Made by a program: the position numbers and the translations under genes
Assembly: GCA_029260295.1 (NCBI GenBank)
Contig: JAJDDN010000001.1
Span: 1 to 64,000, forward strand
Direction of reading: 5' to 3'
DNA: 64,000 bases
DNA from: Phycisphaerales bacterium
GTDB taxonomy: Bacteria; Planctomycetota; Phycisphaerae; Phycisphaerales; UBA1924
The notes under the pieces: generated by a model
Told to the model about the DNA's origin: nothing
Seen by the model: only the letters and a program-made list of their open reading frames with translations
Databases searched by the model: none
Part shown: positions 28,299 through 38,139 of the stretch, one piece after another
How the letters are laid out: each line of letters begins with the position of its first letter
Position numbering within the stretch: position 1 is the first letter of the stretch

Positions 28299-29165
28299 GT
28301 GACCATTGCATCAACAAAAATTCATATGTCCACTGAACAGTTCAACCGGATGTCACAGATTATTTATGATCGCTCGGGCATCCATTTCCCCGAGCCTAAA
28401 AAGTACATTCTTGAATCCCGCCTATCCAATCGCTTGCACGAGCTTGAAATGGAGGACTTTGATCAGTACATCATGTACCTGACCATGGGTCCATACCAAA
28501 TGGACGAGTTTCAGGAGATGTTTAACCGCATCACCATCAACGAGACAAGCTTCTTCAGGAATGACGCACAGCTTGATGTCTTCGAACGCCAGATTCTCCC
28601 CGAGTTGCTCGAAGCCCGCGCTAAAGACAAGCGGATTCGGATCTGGTCAGCGGCATGCTCGACGGGAGAAGAACCATTCACACTCGCGATGCTCCTCCAC
28701 AGAACCCTCGGTGTCCGTCTCTCTGACTGGCATATCGAGATCCTGGGCACCGACATCTCAGAAAAAGCACTCAAGGTCGCACAGAGCGGCACATACAACA
28801 ACTACGCAGTCCGGACAACACCTTCGCTCATCAAGGACAGGTACTTCAAAGAAGACGGCCGGAACTTCCAGCTCTCTGATGACATCAGGTCGATGGTCAA
28901 CTTTGAAAAGCACAACCTGAAGGATCGCCTGGCTGCAAAGCGCCACGGCACTTGGGATGTGATCTTCTGCCGGAATGTGCTGATTTACTTCGATGACGAG
29001 ATGAAGAAGGGTGTGGTTTCGATGTTTGCCAACCAGTTGGCCGAGGACGGCACGCTGTTCATCGGTCACTCCGAACGCATCAAAGACCTGACCACCGATT
29101 TCCAACAACTTTCAATCCCGCAAGGGTTCTGCTACCAAAAATCATCCCATGTGATGGCTGTATAA
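28299..29165 (+). CDS. cheR: Chemotaxis methyltransferase CheR
   Basis: A protein of 288 residues with the CheR N-terminal helical domain and the SAM-dependent methyltransferase domain. Motifs seen are ITINETSFFRN, the SAM-binding SAACSTGEEPFTLA, the ILGTDISEKAL strand and FCRNVLIYFDD. CheR methylates receptor glutamates and opposes CheB. GTG start with AAGGAA six bases before it. It is placed between cheW and cheA, with 14 bases to cheA. Confidence 0.96.
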   Translation: MTIASTKIHMSTEQFNRMSQIIYDRSGIHFPEPKKYILESRLSNRLHELEMEDFDQYIMYLTMGPYQMDEFQEMFNRITINETSFFRNDAQLDVFERQILPELLEARAKDKRIRIWSAACSTGEEPFTLAMLLHRTLGVRLSDWHIEILGTDISEKALKVAQSGTYNNYAVRTTPSLIKDRYFKEDGRNFQLSDDIRSMVNFEKHNLKDRLAAKRHGTWDVIFCRNVLIYFDDEMKKGVVSMFANQLAEDGTLFIGHSERIKDLTTDFQQLSIPQGFCYQKSSHVMAV

Positions 29166-29179
29166 ACGAGGAACTCACC

Positions 29180-31480
29180 ATGTCGATCAATGACTTTGAC
29201 CCAGAAATTCTACAAGATTTCATCACCGAATCCGGTGAACTGCTCGAGCAACTCGAGGGCGACCTGGTGGTTCTTGAATCCACCCCACAAGACCCCGAAC
29301 TGCTCAATCAGATTTTCCGAGCGTTGCACACCATTAAGGGGAGTGCTTCGTTTCTCGCGTTGACGAATCTTGTTGCGATCGCGCATGTTGCCGAGAGTGC
29401 TCTTAATGCTGCCCGTAATGGTGACATTATTATTGGTTCTTCAGAAATGGACCAACTCCTCGCTGCGGTCGATGTGCTCAAGATCCAGTTTGATGAGATT
29501 ATTTCCGGCAACATGGATCTCACTGCTGCAGATCCTGGTCTGATTGAATCATTGAGCAAACTGGGCGAGGGCAATATAGTTGATGACAATGAGATCCCTG
29601 GCGTTGATATGGCCGCGGGTTTGTCCGAGGATGGGGCGCATCCCGATGGGCGGACCATTCGCAAGCTCTCACTCGACTCGTCTAGGCTTGATTTGATCGA
29701 TGCGTTGGCGACTGATATCGAAGACACCATCAAAGAATCGGTGCTCAAGATCGAACAGCTCCGCGACGAAACCACACGGGTTGCCGCTGGCAATGCGTTG
29801 AGCGATCTTTTCGAAGAGCTCATCAAAACAATCGACTTCTTTGATATCCCAGAGATGATGACGCTGGCCAAGACTATCGAATCTGGCGTAGAGAGTCTTG
29901 ACTGCCTGAACAATGACGCATTAGGCCAGGTGATCCCACGATTGCATGGGCTCTGCCTCCTGTTTGCAGAGCAAACATCACAGCTCAGCAACCAGATTTC
30001 GGTCTCATGGAATACCGACACTCTCACTGAACAACTCTTGGGATGGATCAACGGCGATGGGAACGAAGACGAAATGCTCGACGCCAACGCAGACGGGTTC
30101 GACGCGCTTCATGCCGACGGGATCCCCTTCGGCGATTTGGTTGGATCACCGGATACGAATGTACCACAAGATCAAGACGCAACGGGCTCATCAGCCAATG
30201 ATGGTGCTGCAGGACCGCAATCCACGGCCAAGCGAACCGCCATCGGTACGATCGAGCAGACAATCCGCGTTGAGGTCGGTCGGCTTGAATCATTAATGAA
30301 TCTTGTCGGTGAGCTCGTTCTGCAGAAGAATCGGATCGGTGCTCTTTCTGACGACATCGAGAAATCCAAGATCGACAATGAGATCATTGAACAAATGGAA
30401 TCAACAGCCGGGATGCTTGACCGGGTCACCGGCGATATTCAGCTCGCTGTAATGCGGACTCGGATGCAGCCGCTCGACAAAATCTTTGGGAAGTACCCAC
30501 GCCTGGTCCGGGACCTTGCGGGTAAAACCGAGAAGAAGATTAATCTGGTGATCGAGGGTGGAGATACCGAAGTCGACAAGTCCGTAATCGAAGAACTCGG
30601 CGACCCACTGGTCCACCTTCTTCGCAACTCGGGCGATCACGGCATCGAGCTTCCGGCGGACCGCATTGCTGCGGGTAAAGACGAGATCGGTACGATCAAG
30701 CTGATCGCCGGCCACGCGGGTTCGCATGTCTGTGTTCAGATTATTGATGATGGTAAAGGACTGGACCGGAATGTCATCGGGGCCAAAGCCGTCGAAAAGG
30801 GTTTAGTTTCAGAAGAGCAACTGGGCACCATGTCCGACGAAGAGGTCTTCCTCTTCATTCTTGAGGCTGGATTCTCAACAGCCGAGCAGGTTTCCGACTT
30901 GTCTGGGCGTGGCGTGGGTATGGATGTGGTCCGCACCAATATTGAATCAAAGCTCAAAGGCGAGCTCACTATTGAATCCGAGACCGGCAAGGGCACGACC
31001 CTGACGATTACGATCCCTCTGACCGTTGCGATTATGCCCGCAATGATGGTGGCCGTGGCCGATGAAGTCTTTGCGATCCCGCTGACCAACATCACCGAGA
31101 TCGTTCGCCCATCGCCTGACCAACTCTCCGGGCTTGGCAATGACCCTGTAATCCACTTGCGTGGGCAGGTGTACCCATTGATTAGTGCCCAGCAAGTATT
31201 TGATGTCCCTCAATCTAAGATTGGCGATGAAGACTTCGTGGTCGTCATCAGCTACAACCAACGGGTCATCGGTCTCAATGTTTCATCTGTCATTGGTCAG
31301 CAAGAAATCGTGATCAAACCACTTGATGGTGTGCAACGCGAGGGCCCTATCTCCGGAGCAACAATCCGGAATGATGGATCAGTCAGTCTGATTATGGATA
31401 TCGCTAAGCTGGTAAGTACAGCCAAGGCACAGTCAAACTCAAACCACTCACAAGAACCCGTCGCAATGAGCGGCCGCTGA
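29180..31480 (+). CDS. cheA: Chemotaxis histidine kinase CheA
   Basis: A protein of 766 residues. The N-terminal HPt domain has phosphorylated H50 (ALHTIKGSASFL). A long less conserved region (about 150-340) includes a possible degenerate second helical bundle and an acidic linker. The dimerisation helices start about residue 358 (VGRLESLMNLVGELVL). The ATPase domain has the N box (HLLRNSGDHGIE) and G box (GRGVGMDVVR). The C-terminal CheW-like domain ends the protein. No receiver domain is attached. CheA phosphorylates CheY and CheB. GAGGAA precedes the ATG. Confidence 0.96.
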   Translation: MSINDFDPEILQDFITESGELLEQLEGDLVVLESTPQDPELLNQIFRALHTIKGSASFLALTNLVAIAHVAESALNAARNGDIIIGSSEMDQLLAAVDVLKIQFDEIISGNMDLTAADPGLIESLSKLGEGNIVDDNEIPGVDMAAGLSEDGAHPDGRTIRKLSLDSSRLDLIDALATDIEDTIKESVLKIEQLRDETTRVAAGNALSDLFEELIKTIDFFDIPEMMTLAKTIESGVESLDCLNNDALGQVIPRLHGLCLLFAEQTSQLSNQISVSWNTDTLTEQLLGWINGDGNEDEMLDANADGFDALHADGIPFGDLVGSPDTNVPQDQDATGSSANDGAAGPQSTAKRTAIGTIEQTIRVEVGRLESLMNLVGELVLQKNRIGALSDDIEKSKIDNEIIEQMESTAGMLDRVTGDIQLAVMRTRMQPLDKIFGKYPRLVRDLAGKTEKKINLVIEGGDTEVDKSVIEELGDPLVHLLRNSGDHGIELPADRIAAGKDEIGTIKLIAGHAGSHVCVQIIDDGKGLDRNVIGAKAVEKGLVSEEQLGTMSDEEVFLFILEAGFSTAEQVSDLSGRGVGMDVVRTNIESKLKGELTIESETGKGTTLTITIPLTVAIMPAMMVAVADEVFAIPLTNITEIVRPSPDQLSGLGNDPVIHLRGQVYPLISAQQVFDVPQSKIGDEDFVVVISYNQRVIGLNVSSVIGQQEIVIKPLDGVQREGPISGATIRNDGSVSLIMDIAKLVSTAKAQSNSNHSQEPVAMSGR

Positions 31481-31512
31481 TTTCACAGCGTTATTTAACC
31501 AAGGAGTCAAGC

Positions 31513-32007
31513 ATGGACGCCAATATGATTACCCCGTTCGTCAACGCGATTCAGAATGTGTTTTCGACAATGTTCCAACTCCCCGTGGAGATTGGTGAAC
31601 CCCGCCTCAAAACCAACCGCAAGGCAACTCATGATGTTTCAGGCATCATCGGCGTCTCCGGTGTGATGACCGGAACCATCGTTCTTTCGATGCCACTGGA
31701 AGCCGCTGGATCGATTATCACGCTATTCACAGGCGAAGAGTTCGAGGCCGATTCAGATGACTTTGCCGATGCTGTCGGCGAGCTGGTTAATATGATATCC
31801 GGGAATGCCAAAGCTGAGTTCCAACGCAAGGGCGTGTCGATCTCTTGCCCATCGGTAGTCATCGGGGCTGACCACACCATCGCGGTTCAATCCGGTACGC
31901 CTTGCGTGTTGATCCCATGTTCAACCGATTGCGGCGAAGTAGTTCTCGAAGTGGCTCTGCGCGAAGCCGAAGCAGAAGCCGAAGTATCAACCTCTGTCGC
32001 GGCCTGA
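31513..32007 (+). CDS. cheX: CheX-type CheY phosphatase
   Basis: A protein of 164 residues in the CheC/CheX/FliY family. The N-terminal part (VFSTMFQLPVEIGEP) is followed by a beta-rich core (GIIGVSGVMTGTIVLSMP), and the single active-site motif E-x2-N in ELVNMISGNAK matches CheX-type phosphatases. It dephosphorylates CheY-P, which takes the role of CheZ in enterics. AAGGAG is ten bases before the ATG. It is the fifth gene of the che operon, between cheA and cheY. Confidence 0.88.
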   Translation: MDANMITPFVNAIQNVFSTMFQLPVEIGEPRLKTNRKATHDVSGIIGVSGVMTGTIVLSMPLEAAGSIITLFTGEEFEADSDDFADAVGELVNMISGNAKAEFQRKGVSISCPSVVIGADHTIAVQSGTPCVLIPCSTDCGEVVLEVALREAEAEAEVSTSVAA

Positions 32008-32055
32008 TCCGGACACTCACTAAGTACACAATTCTCTGACGACCAGGAGTATGTA

Positions 32056-32430
32056 ATGAAAATCCTTTTGATTGACGATTCAAAGACAATGCGGAACATC
32101 CAAAAGTCCGTACTCAAGCAGCTCGGGTACACCGAGATCGAAGAGGCATGTGATGGACAAGACGCCCTGTCAAAGATCGGCGCGTTCAACCCAGACCTGT
32201 GCCTTGTTGACTGGAATATGCCTGTGATGGATGGCCTGACATTTGTCACGACCTTCCGCCAGACCAACAAAACCACGCCATTGATCATGGTGACCACAGA
32301 AGCTGAAAAATCTCGAGTGATCGAAGCGATCAAGGCCGGTGTAAACAACTATGTGGTCAAGCCATTTACTCCTGATCTGCTCTCCGAGCGGATCACCGAG
32401 ACCTTGGCCAAGTGCTCGGTCGGGTCGTAA
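32056..32430 (+). CDS. cheY: Chemotaxis response regulator CheY
   Basis: A single-domain receiver of 124 residues. The acid pair DD is at 7-8, phospho-acceptor D52 lies in CLVDWNMPVMDG, the switch threonine is in IMVTTEAE, and the conserved lysine in VVKPFTP. CheY-P binds FliM or FliN at the motor. An AGGAG site precedes the ATG. Its position right after cheX fits a phosphorylation and dephosphorylation pair. Confidence 0.95.
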   Translation: MKILLIDDSKTMRNIQKSVLKQLGYTEIEEACDGQDALSKIGAFNPDLCLVDWNMPVMDGLTFVTTFRQTNKTTPLIMVTTEAEKSRVIEAIKAGVNNYVVKPFTPDLLSERITETLAKCSVGS

Positions 32431-32487
32431 AGACCTCGCCGGCATGCGGGACAAGCTTCCGGGCCTCCCGTGTGAAGAGGGTACCCT

Positions 32488-34074
32488 ATGTCTCAAGGTG
32501 AGTGCGATCTTGACCGAATGCTTCGGCTCCAAACCGACCTGCTCAAGGTGGAGGGGACGCTGCACATTGAACCGCTTGAATCGGTCAAAGGTCTCAACAC
32601 AGATGCACTCCAAGCGTTTTTGGTCGGTAATGAAGTCCTGGCGCAATATATTGACGCAGAAGATCTTGGCAAGCTCTGCGAAGATGTGATCAAGGCACCG
32701 CTTGAACCTCATGAAATGGTCGTCGCCAGGGGTGATGCAGCTATTAATGGAGACAGCGTAACTTATACACTGACCCCAAAGATTGCAGAGCAGGTTGAGA
32801 TTGTCAAGAGCCGAAAGAACGCGCTCAAAGACGGGAATATTCACCCGGACGATCTACCCGATCCGGAACCAGACCCCGAACCAAATGCTTCTGAAATGAG
32901 CACCGACGAATCCGTGAGTTATTACGACCAGATGGCTTTCGTTGTTGTGCACAAGGGCGACAAAATTGCAATGAAATCTGAAAAATCAGACGGCTTTGAT
33001 GGGTGTGACATCTTCGGGAAAGTCATCCCCGCACACGAGGGAAAGGCCAATGAGGGCGTCCTGGATGATTCAATCCTCGTTGCCAATGACGGCACCTGCA
33101 CAGCCCTTGTTTCTGGGGTACTCACCGCAGAACCGGGCCACATATCAGTCTGCGATGAACTCGAGATTAAGGATGATGTGGACTTCCAGACGGGACGGAT
33201 TGTCTTTCCTGGAAATGTGACCATCGGAGGGGCGGTCCGTGATCAGTTCAGTGTTCGCGCCACGGGCGATGTCATGATTCGAGGTCTCGTAGAAGCGGCC
33301 ACTCTCCAATCCGATACAAATATCTCACTCGCTCGCGGGATGGCGGGCAAAGAAGCCGGAACAATCCGTGTCGATCAGAATCTGGAAGCCGGGTATCTCG
33401 AGGCCGTTATTGCCCATGTCGGTGGAGATGTATCGGTCAAGGGGGAAATCACCAACTCGAACCTCACCATCAAAGGCGAACTCCACGCAGAACACGCGGC
33501 CGTCCGAGGCGGTCATATTCAAGCATCAATGGGTGCCAAGATCGGTGCCATCGGATCTGTACAGGGTGTTGAGACCGAGATTGAGATCGGATCACTCCCA
33601 GAAGTGGAAGCCAAGATTCGGGCCGCCGATGGATTCTTTGAGCGGCTTGAATCCGGGATTGAATCGCAAAAATCAAAGATGGACACATATTTATCCGCCA
33701 TCGCTAAACCCACAGCTTCACAGATCGAAGAACAAATGGGGATGCAGTTCGAGATTGATGAGATGGTGCTCAGGCAGAACCAACTCACCAAAGCCAAAGC
33801 GGGTCTTCTCCAGATCATGGCCAAGAACACCCACGCCAAGCTTGATATTCACAAAGCCATCTACTCCAAAGTCGTCATCTTCCTCCCAGGATTCCGGGCT
33901 GAGTTCCCGACCGAGTTGATGGGAGAATCAACAATCGAAGTGGGCCAAACCGGGCACCCGAGTATCACCTTCCGTGGAAAGACGGTCGCGCTGAGCGAAC
34001 ACGCGCGAGTGATGTCTGACGACCGAATCCTGCGTGTGGTCCAGGATGCTGAGGCATTGAGCCAAGCCGCCTGA
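32488..34074 (+). CDS. FapA/DUF342 family protein
   Basis: A protein of 528 residues. The N-terminal ~190 residues include a Pro/Asp/Glu-rich linker (DDLPDPEPDPEPN). A central right-handed beta-helix-like region (about 200-345) has repeating Gly/Val-Ile steps (GNVTIGGAVRDQFSVRA, GGDVSVKGEITNSNLTIKG). A C-terminal coiled coil (about 375-435) follows, then a small beta domain. This is the architecture of FapA (DUF342), implicated in flagellar assembly and polar protein control in vibrios. Here it ends a chemotaxis operon, which fits a role in placement or regulation of the chemosensory machinery, though this is inferred. Confidence 0.8.
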   Translation: MSQGECDLDRMLRLQTDLLKVEGTLHIEPLESVKGLNTDALQAFLVGNEVLAQYIDAEDLGKLCEDVIKAPLEPHEMVVARGDAAINGDSVTYTLTPKIAEQVEIVKSRKNALKDGNIHPDDLPDPEPDPEPNASEMSTDESVSYYDQMAFVVVHKGDKIAMKSEKSDGFDGCDIFGKVIPAHEGKANEGVLDDSILVANDGTCTALVSGVLTAEPGHISVCDELEIKDDVDFQTGRIVFPGNVTIGGAVRDQFSVRATGDVMIRGLVEAATLQSDTNISLARGMAGKEAGTIRVDQNLEAGYLEAVIAHVGGDVSVKGEITNSNLTIKGELHAEHAAVRGGHIQASMGAKIGAIGSVQGVETEIEIGSLPEVEAKIRAADGFFERLESGIESQKSKMDTYLSAIAKPTASQIEEQMGMQFEIDEMVLRQNQLTKAKAGLLQIMAKNTHAKLDIHKAIYSKVVIFLPGFRAEFPTELMGESTIEVGQTGHPSITFRGKTVALSEHARVMSDDRILRVVQDAEALSQAA

Positions 34075-34084
34075 TCCCTGTTAG

Positions 34085-34131
34085 CCCCTATCGAGCACAA
34101 ACTATTCAGAACCGCTGGTGCTCTTGAGGGG
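34085..34131 (+). other. Imperfect hairpin after the che operon
   Basis: CCCCT...GAGCAC (34085-34098) pairs with GTGCTC...AGGGG (34118-34131). It follows the last gene of the operon by ten bases and could stop or stabilise the transcript. No T run is present. Confidence 0.4.
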
Positions 34132-34180
34132 TATATGCTCCTGTTGGCCCGTTCAATGATGAGCCGGGTCGAGGACACCA

Positions 34181-35479
34181 ATGCCCGCACGAAAACCGAA
34201 CAAGCAATTATTCTCCATCCTCCCTTCGCTCATCACACTGAGCGCCTGCGGGGTTGTACTGCTCGGCTTTACGGCTCATGGGCAGCCTTCCAACCAGCCA
34301 GCCACAACGGAGCCCGGTACGCGGGACGATGAATCCATCAGGGGCTCTGGCATTCAAGAGTGCGTGGTCACTTTTTTAACCGGCCGCAAACTCACCGGGA
34401 TCATGATGGAATCCAATGACGAGAATGTGGTGCTCCGAATCAATGGGATTGATACAACTTACAGACGAGCAAAGATTGATTCGATCGACTTCCTGGCACC
34501 AGTCTCCGAGCGGTTCAGGGAGTTCCGTAGAGCGGTCCCTGACTCGGATATAGATGGCCGGCTGATGCTTGTGGATTGGCTTCGGGATCGCCGGGCCTAT
34601 GAACTGGCGATCGAAGAACTTGAATCCATTCTCGAGTTTGAACCCAATAATCCTCAGGCAAAGATCCTCAAGACTTGGCTCGACGAACACCTCAAACTCG
34701 CACAGAACCGGGTTGATCGGGCCCAATCCTCTCATCAGATCCGGGAATCTAGAAGAGCAAAGAACAACATCCCCACGCTCACTGAGGAGCAAATCAACCT
34801 CATCCGCATCTACGAAATTGACCTGGCCAATCCACCAAGGTTTAAAATTAAGGACAAGACAATCAAGGAACTGATGCTCCGTTCACCGGAGTTGTTCCCG
34901 GTTGATGATCGGCAAAGGCAAGCCATTATTGATGGGAGCGACTTTGAAAAGCTCAAGCTCTTATTCCGCCACAAAGCCCGTGACCTATATCCTCAGATCC
35001 AGATACTTGAGGACCCCTCTTCATTCCAGGATTTCAAAAAAACAGTTGCGGGGCGTACTGGGTGGATGATCAACGGGTGCGCGACCGCTCGTTGTCACGG
35101 GGGCGAGGATGCCGGCAGTTTCCGGCTCACCAATCGCTCACCGAACTCCGCTGAATCGATGTACACAAATTTTGCGGTCATTGATCAGTACACGCTCCGA
35201 GATGGAACGCCATTGATCAACTATTCTGACCCGGAACGCTCCCCTTTGGTTCAGTTGGGCATGGTACGGTCACGCTCGATGTATCCTCATCCAGAAATCG
35301 ATGCGATCAAGTATGGGCGTTCATGGAGACCTGTATTCCGATCGATCACATCGGCGAACTTTAAGCGGACAATCGATTGGATCCGCTCACTGTACACCCC
35401 CAGGCCCGATTATGGGTTCGATTATCCGCCTGAGAGCGTTCCAGATGGGGATATCCCTTCATCGAGCCTAAAGCCGTAA
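34181..35479 (+). CDS. Exported protein with CX4CH motif
   Basis: A protein of 432 residues with an N-terminal signal peptide (hydrophobic about 10-31, cleavage probably after TAHG). The first half has a small beta region (VTFLTGRKLTGIMME) and a helical repeat (AYELAIEELESILEFEPNNP). The second half contains NGCATARCHGGEDAGSF, a CX4CH motif. Canonical c-type haem sites are CX2CH; CX4CH occurs in some multihaem cytochromes, so covalent haem is possible. The histidine and the following Gly-rich part resemble planctomycete cytochrome segments. The reaction is unknown. Confidence 0.75.
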   Translation: MPARKPNKQLFSILPSLITLSACGVVLLGFTAHGQPSNQPATTEPGTRDDESIRGSGIQECVVTFLTGRKLTGIMMESNDENVVLRINGIDTTYRRAKIDSIDFLAPVSERFREFRRAVPDSDIDGRLMLVDWLRDRRAYELAIEELESILEFEPNNPQAKILKTWLDEHLKLAQNRVDRAQSSHQIRESRRAKNNIPTLTEEQINLIRIYEIDLANPPRFKIKDKTIKELMLRSPELFPVDDRQRQAIIDGSDFEKLKLLFRHKARDLYPQIQILEDPSSFQDFKKTVAGRTGWMINGCATARCHGGEDAGSFRLTNRSPNSAESMYTNFAVIDQYTLRDGTPLINYSDPERSPLVQLGMVRSRSMYPHPEIDAIKYGRSWRPVFRSITSANFKRTIDWIRSLYTPRPDYGFDYPPESVPDGDIPSSSLKP

Positions 35480-35572
35480 TTAGCCCCGACCCCGGATGGA
35501 CGCGCTACGATATGACCCGAAAACCCTTTGACCGACCGGCTGGCGCCGGCTGGTGAGTTTAAAGAGGATGCC

Positions 35573-36982
35573 ATGCCGATGACTGACCGGACACACAGAT
35601 TGTTGATGACCCGCACCACTGTTAAAGGATTACTGATTGCGATCTCCGCATCGGCGTTCGCTCTTGGTGGATGTTCGAAGAGTGACGGAGCGAAAGAGGC
35701 GGTCAATGAGGCCGGGCTCGAGTTCCGTAAGGTATCGATCGGGGATTCAACAAACTCTGATAGCTTTGCCAGTTCGGCGTACACCAAGGCCGGGGAACTC
35801 GCATCGGCGCACGCCGGGAGTGATGGGCCGTACAACGAGGCTGCTGCGGTCTCTGTCGCACTCTCCAAGCTCGGCCTAGCGACACTTGCCAGCGGTGTGG
35901 CATCGGAAACAGAAACAGCCGCGATGCATCAATCCCGCATTATTCGCGGGCATCTGAGTGAATGGATCTCGATGAATGCTGTTGCGCAGGCCTCGAGTAA
36001 CTTTGAAATCAGCGATGAACTCAAAGAACTCCAGGGCCTCATCAAACTTCGGACAGCCGACGCCCGGGATTACTCTGAGCTCTTTGCATCACTCAACTCT
36101 GAGATCCAGAACTACCAGACCCAGATCGAAGATCTGGACGCCAAATCCGCCACCGAACGCAACGAGAGTGCTCGCTTTGAGCTCCAGATGACGAGCGTCA
36201 CAGCAACCCAGGCCGCCCAGCTTGCCGAGCGGGTTCGCGAGCATTCGTTGCGTGCTGATGGGTACGAGCTTGAGGCGGTCCGGGTCAGTGGGCAGGTGGG
36301 GCAGTTATTGCCCGGTGCTCATGAAATCGAGCTGCAAGTTAAAAAGGCGACGGATCAGATCTCGCTATTGAATCTCTCGATCGATGAACTCAAACAGCGT
36401 GTGGTTGATTCGAAGGCGGATTCTGCCCAGGCACGAGCCAACGCGGAACTCGCCCAGTCAAAACTGATTGAACTCGTAGACGCCCTAGAAGACTTTCGCC
36501 AGAACACCTCCATCCCCGCCAGTGAGAAGGTGATCTCGCTGATCCGCCAATCACTCTCTGCATCGCGTGATGCTTCCAAATCTTCCAAAGCCAGCGGGGC
36601 CATTGCAAAGGCATCGGCCAACGAATCACTCGCGAGTGCCTATTCTCGTCAATCAAGGGGCGAGGCCGAGATGGTCTCGTTGTACCAGTCGATTCTCAGC
36701 TCCGGCATCCCAGGCAACTGGCAATCAAAGCTCGACTCGCACACCGCGACCCGTGAAGAACTAGCCGAGAGTTCTAGAGAGGCGTTCCTAAACGCCGCCT
36801 CGGCGCTCCGCGGCGCTCGCGCCCGAGGTGCTTCTGGTGAGAGCATGGAGGCGGCAGCGGTCAGGCTAGATCGTCTCGGGGGCGTTGAGCCAGAGCCCGA
36901 ATACACAGAAGAATATGAATCAGATGAGCCTGACTATGACGATACTGATTACGACGACGAGGACAACGATGTAGAGGGTTGA
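35573..36982 (+). CDS. Lipoprotein with long coiled coil
   Basis: A protein of 469 residues beginning with a lipoprotein signal ending in the lipobox ALGGC (C33). The body is nearly all-helical and rich in Ala, Ser, Glu and Gln, with coiled-coil heptads from about 130 to 340. The last ~30 residues are strongly acidic with a Tyr/Asp/Glu repeat (YDDTDYDDEDNDVEG). AAAGAGG precedes the ATG at 35573; a start at 35528 lacks a signal. It may form a periplasmic spacer or scaffold. No family is recognised. Confidence 0.8.
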   Translation: MPMTDRTHRLLMTRTTVKGLLIAISASAFALGGCSKSDGAKEAVNEAGLEFRKVSIGDSTNSDSFASSAYTKAGELASAHAGSDGPYNEAAAVSVALSKLGLATLASGVASETETAAMHQSRIIRGHLSEWISMNAVAQASSNFEISDELKELQGLIKLRTADARDYSELFASLNSEIQNYQTQIEDLDAKSATERNESARFELQMTSVTATQAAQLAERVREHSLRADGYELEAVRVSGQVGQLLPGAHEIELQVKKATDQISLLNLSIDELKQRVVDSKADSAQARANAELAQSKLIELVDALEDFRQNTSIPASEKVISLIRQSLSASRDASKSSKASGAIAKASANESLASAYSRQSRGEAEMVSLYQSILSSGIPGNWQSKLDSHTATREELAESSREAFLNAASALRGARARGASGESMEAAAVRLDRLGGVEPEPEYTEEYESDEPDYDDTDYDDEDNDVEG

Positions 36983-37048
36983 TACCCCGCAGCAGAATCG
37001 TTTCTCCTCTTTGCCACTGCTGTTGCTACCGCTACGAGTTGTGCATTC

Positions 37049-38023
37049 ATGAGCGAAACCGATCAACCAGCCGTTATTGAGGGAGTCCCAACACTCCCCG
37101 ATGTCCATCAGCATGTTGTACGCCCGACCGACCCGGTCGTTGGGACGGTCGTCGAGTCGCGGGTGTGTACTAAATCAAAGAAAGCCGCTGGATTTGTTAG
37201 GCATATCGAGATTGATGTCTCGGGGACCGCTCTTGAGGGGGCCTGGGTTTCCGGGCAGTCATTTGGTGTCGTAGCTCCCGGACAAACCGAGGCGGGCAAG
37301 CCCCACAAACTCCGGTTGTATTCGATTGCCGCTCCCACAGGCGGAGAGACCGGCGACGGCACAATTATTTCAACAACACTCAAACGCGTGGTTGACGAGA
37401 GCTGGGAAGACCACACGCTCTTTCAGGGGCTGTGTTCAAACTACCTCGCGGATCTGCAGATCGGCGACAAGGTGCAACTGACCGGTCCGGCGGGCAAGCG
37501 ATTCTTGCTCCCCGCTGATCCCGCGGCTCACAACTACATCTTTATCGCCACAGGCACCGGGATCGCCCCGTTCCGGTCGATGCTCGGGGATCTGACCAAA
37601 CTCGGGATGCCTTCGCGGGTGGACCTGATCATGGGGGCCCCGTATGAATCTGATCTGCTCTACGACGAGGATTTCAGGGAACTCGCTGAGGATTACCCGG
37701 GCCGCTTCCACTACCGGACCGCGATCTCTCGGCACACAACACCCGACCAGCCAAAGAAGCTGTATGTCCAGAGCCGACTCCAAGAAGATGCCTCGGTGCT
37801 TGTTGAGATCCTCAAGAGCGACCGGACGCTGATCTACATCTGTGGGATCGCGGGCATGGAGCTGGGCATCCTCCAGACCCTCGCCAGAATACTCGATCCC
37901 AAATCGCTCAGCCAGTACCTGACCATCGATCCCCAGATCGGGACCGATCCTGACGGCTGGGATCGAAAAATGATCCCCAGAACGCTCAAACCCACGAAAC
38001 GGATGTTCCTTGAGGTCTATTGA
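37049..38023 (+). CDS. Ferredoxin-NADP(+) reductase
   Basis: A protein of 324 residues of the plant-type FNR superfamily. An N-terminal extension (~30 residues) is followed by the FAD domain with RLYSIAAP and then TLFQGLCSNYLADLQIGD. The NADP domain has ATGTGIAPFRSML, the C-terminal YICGIAGMELGI and a terminal aromatic tail (FLEVY) that stacks on FAD. It exchanges electrons between ferredoxin and NADPH. The gene is flanked by two exported proteins and has no obvious ferredoxin partner in the window. Confidence 0.93.
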   Translation: MSETDQPAVIEGVPTLPDVHQHVVRPTDPVVGTVVESRVCTKSKKAAGFVRHIEIDVSGTALEGAWVSGQSFGVVAPGQTEAGKPHKLRLYSIAAPTGGETGDGTIISTTLKRVVDESWEDHTLFQGLCSNYLADLQIGDKVQLTGPAGKRFLLPADPAAHNYIFIATGTGIAPFRSMLGDLTKLGMPSRVDLIMGAPYESDLLYDEDFRELAEDYPGRFHYRTAISRHTTPDQPKKLYVQSRLQEDASVLVEILKSDRTLIYICGIAGMELGILQTLARILDPKSLSQYLTIDPQIGTDPDGWDRKMIPRTLKPTKRMFLEVY

Positions 38024-38139
38024 GTCTTGGAGAGAAGAGGGTGCTATCTGACCCGATGGGGACCAGTCATGGGGCTTTGTGGCATAGACTTGGGGCAGTA
38101 TTTTGCAATCGATGAAGATCGTAATTGATGGAGGATCCG

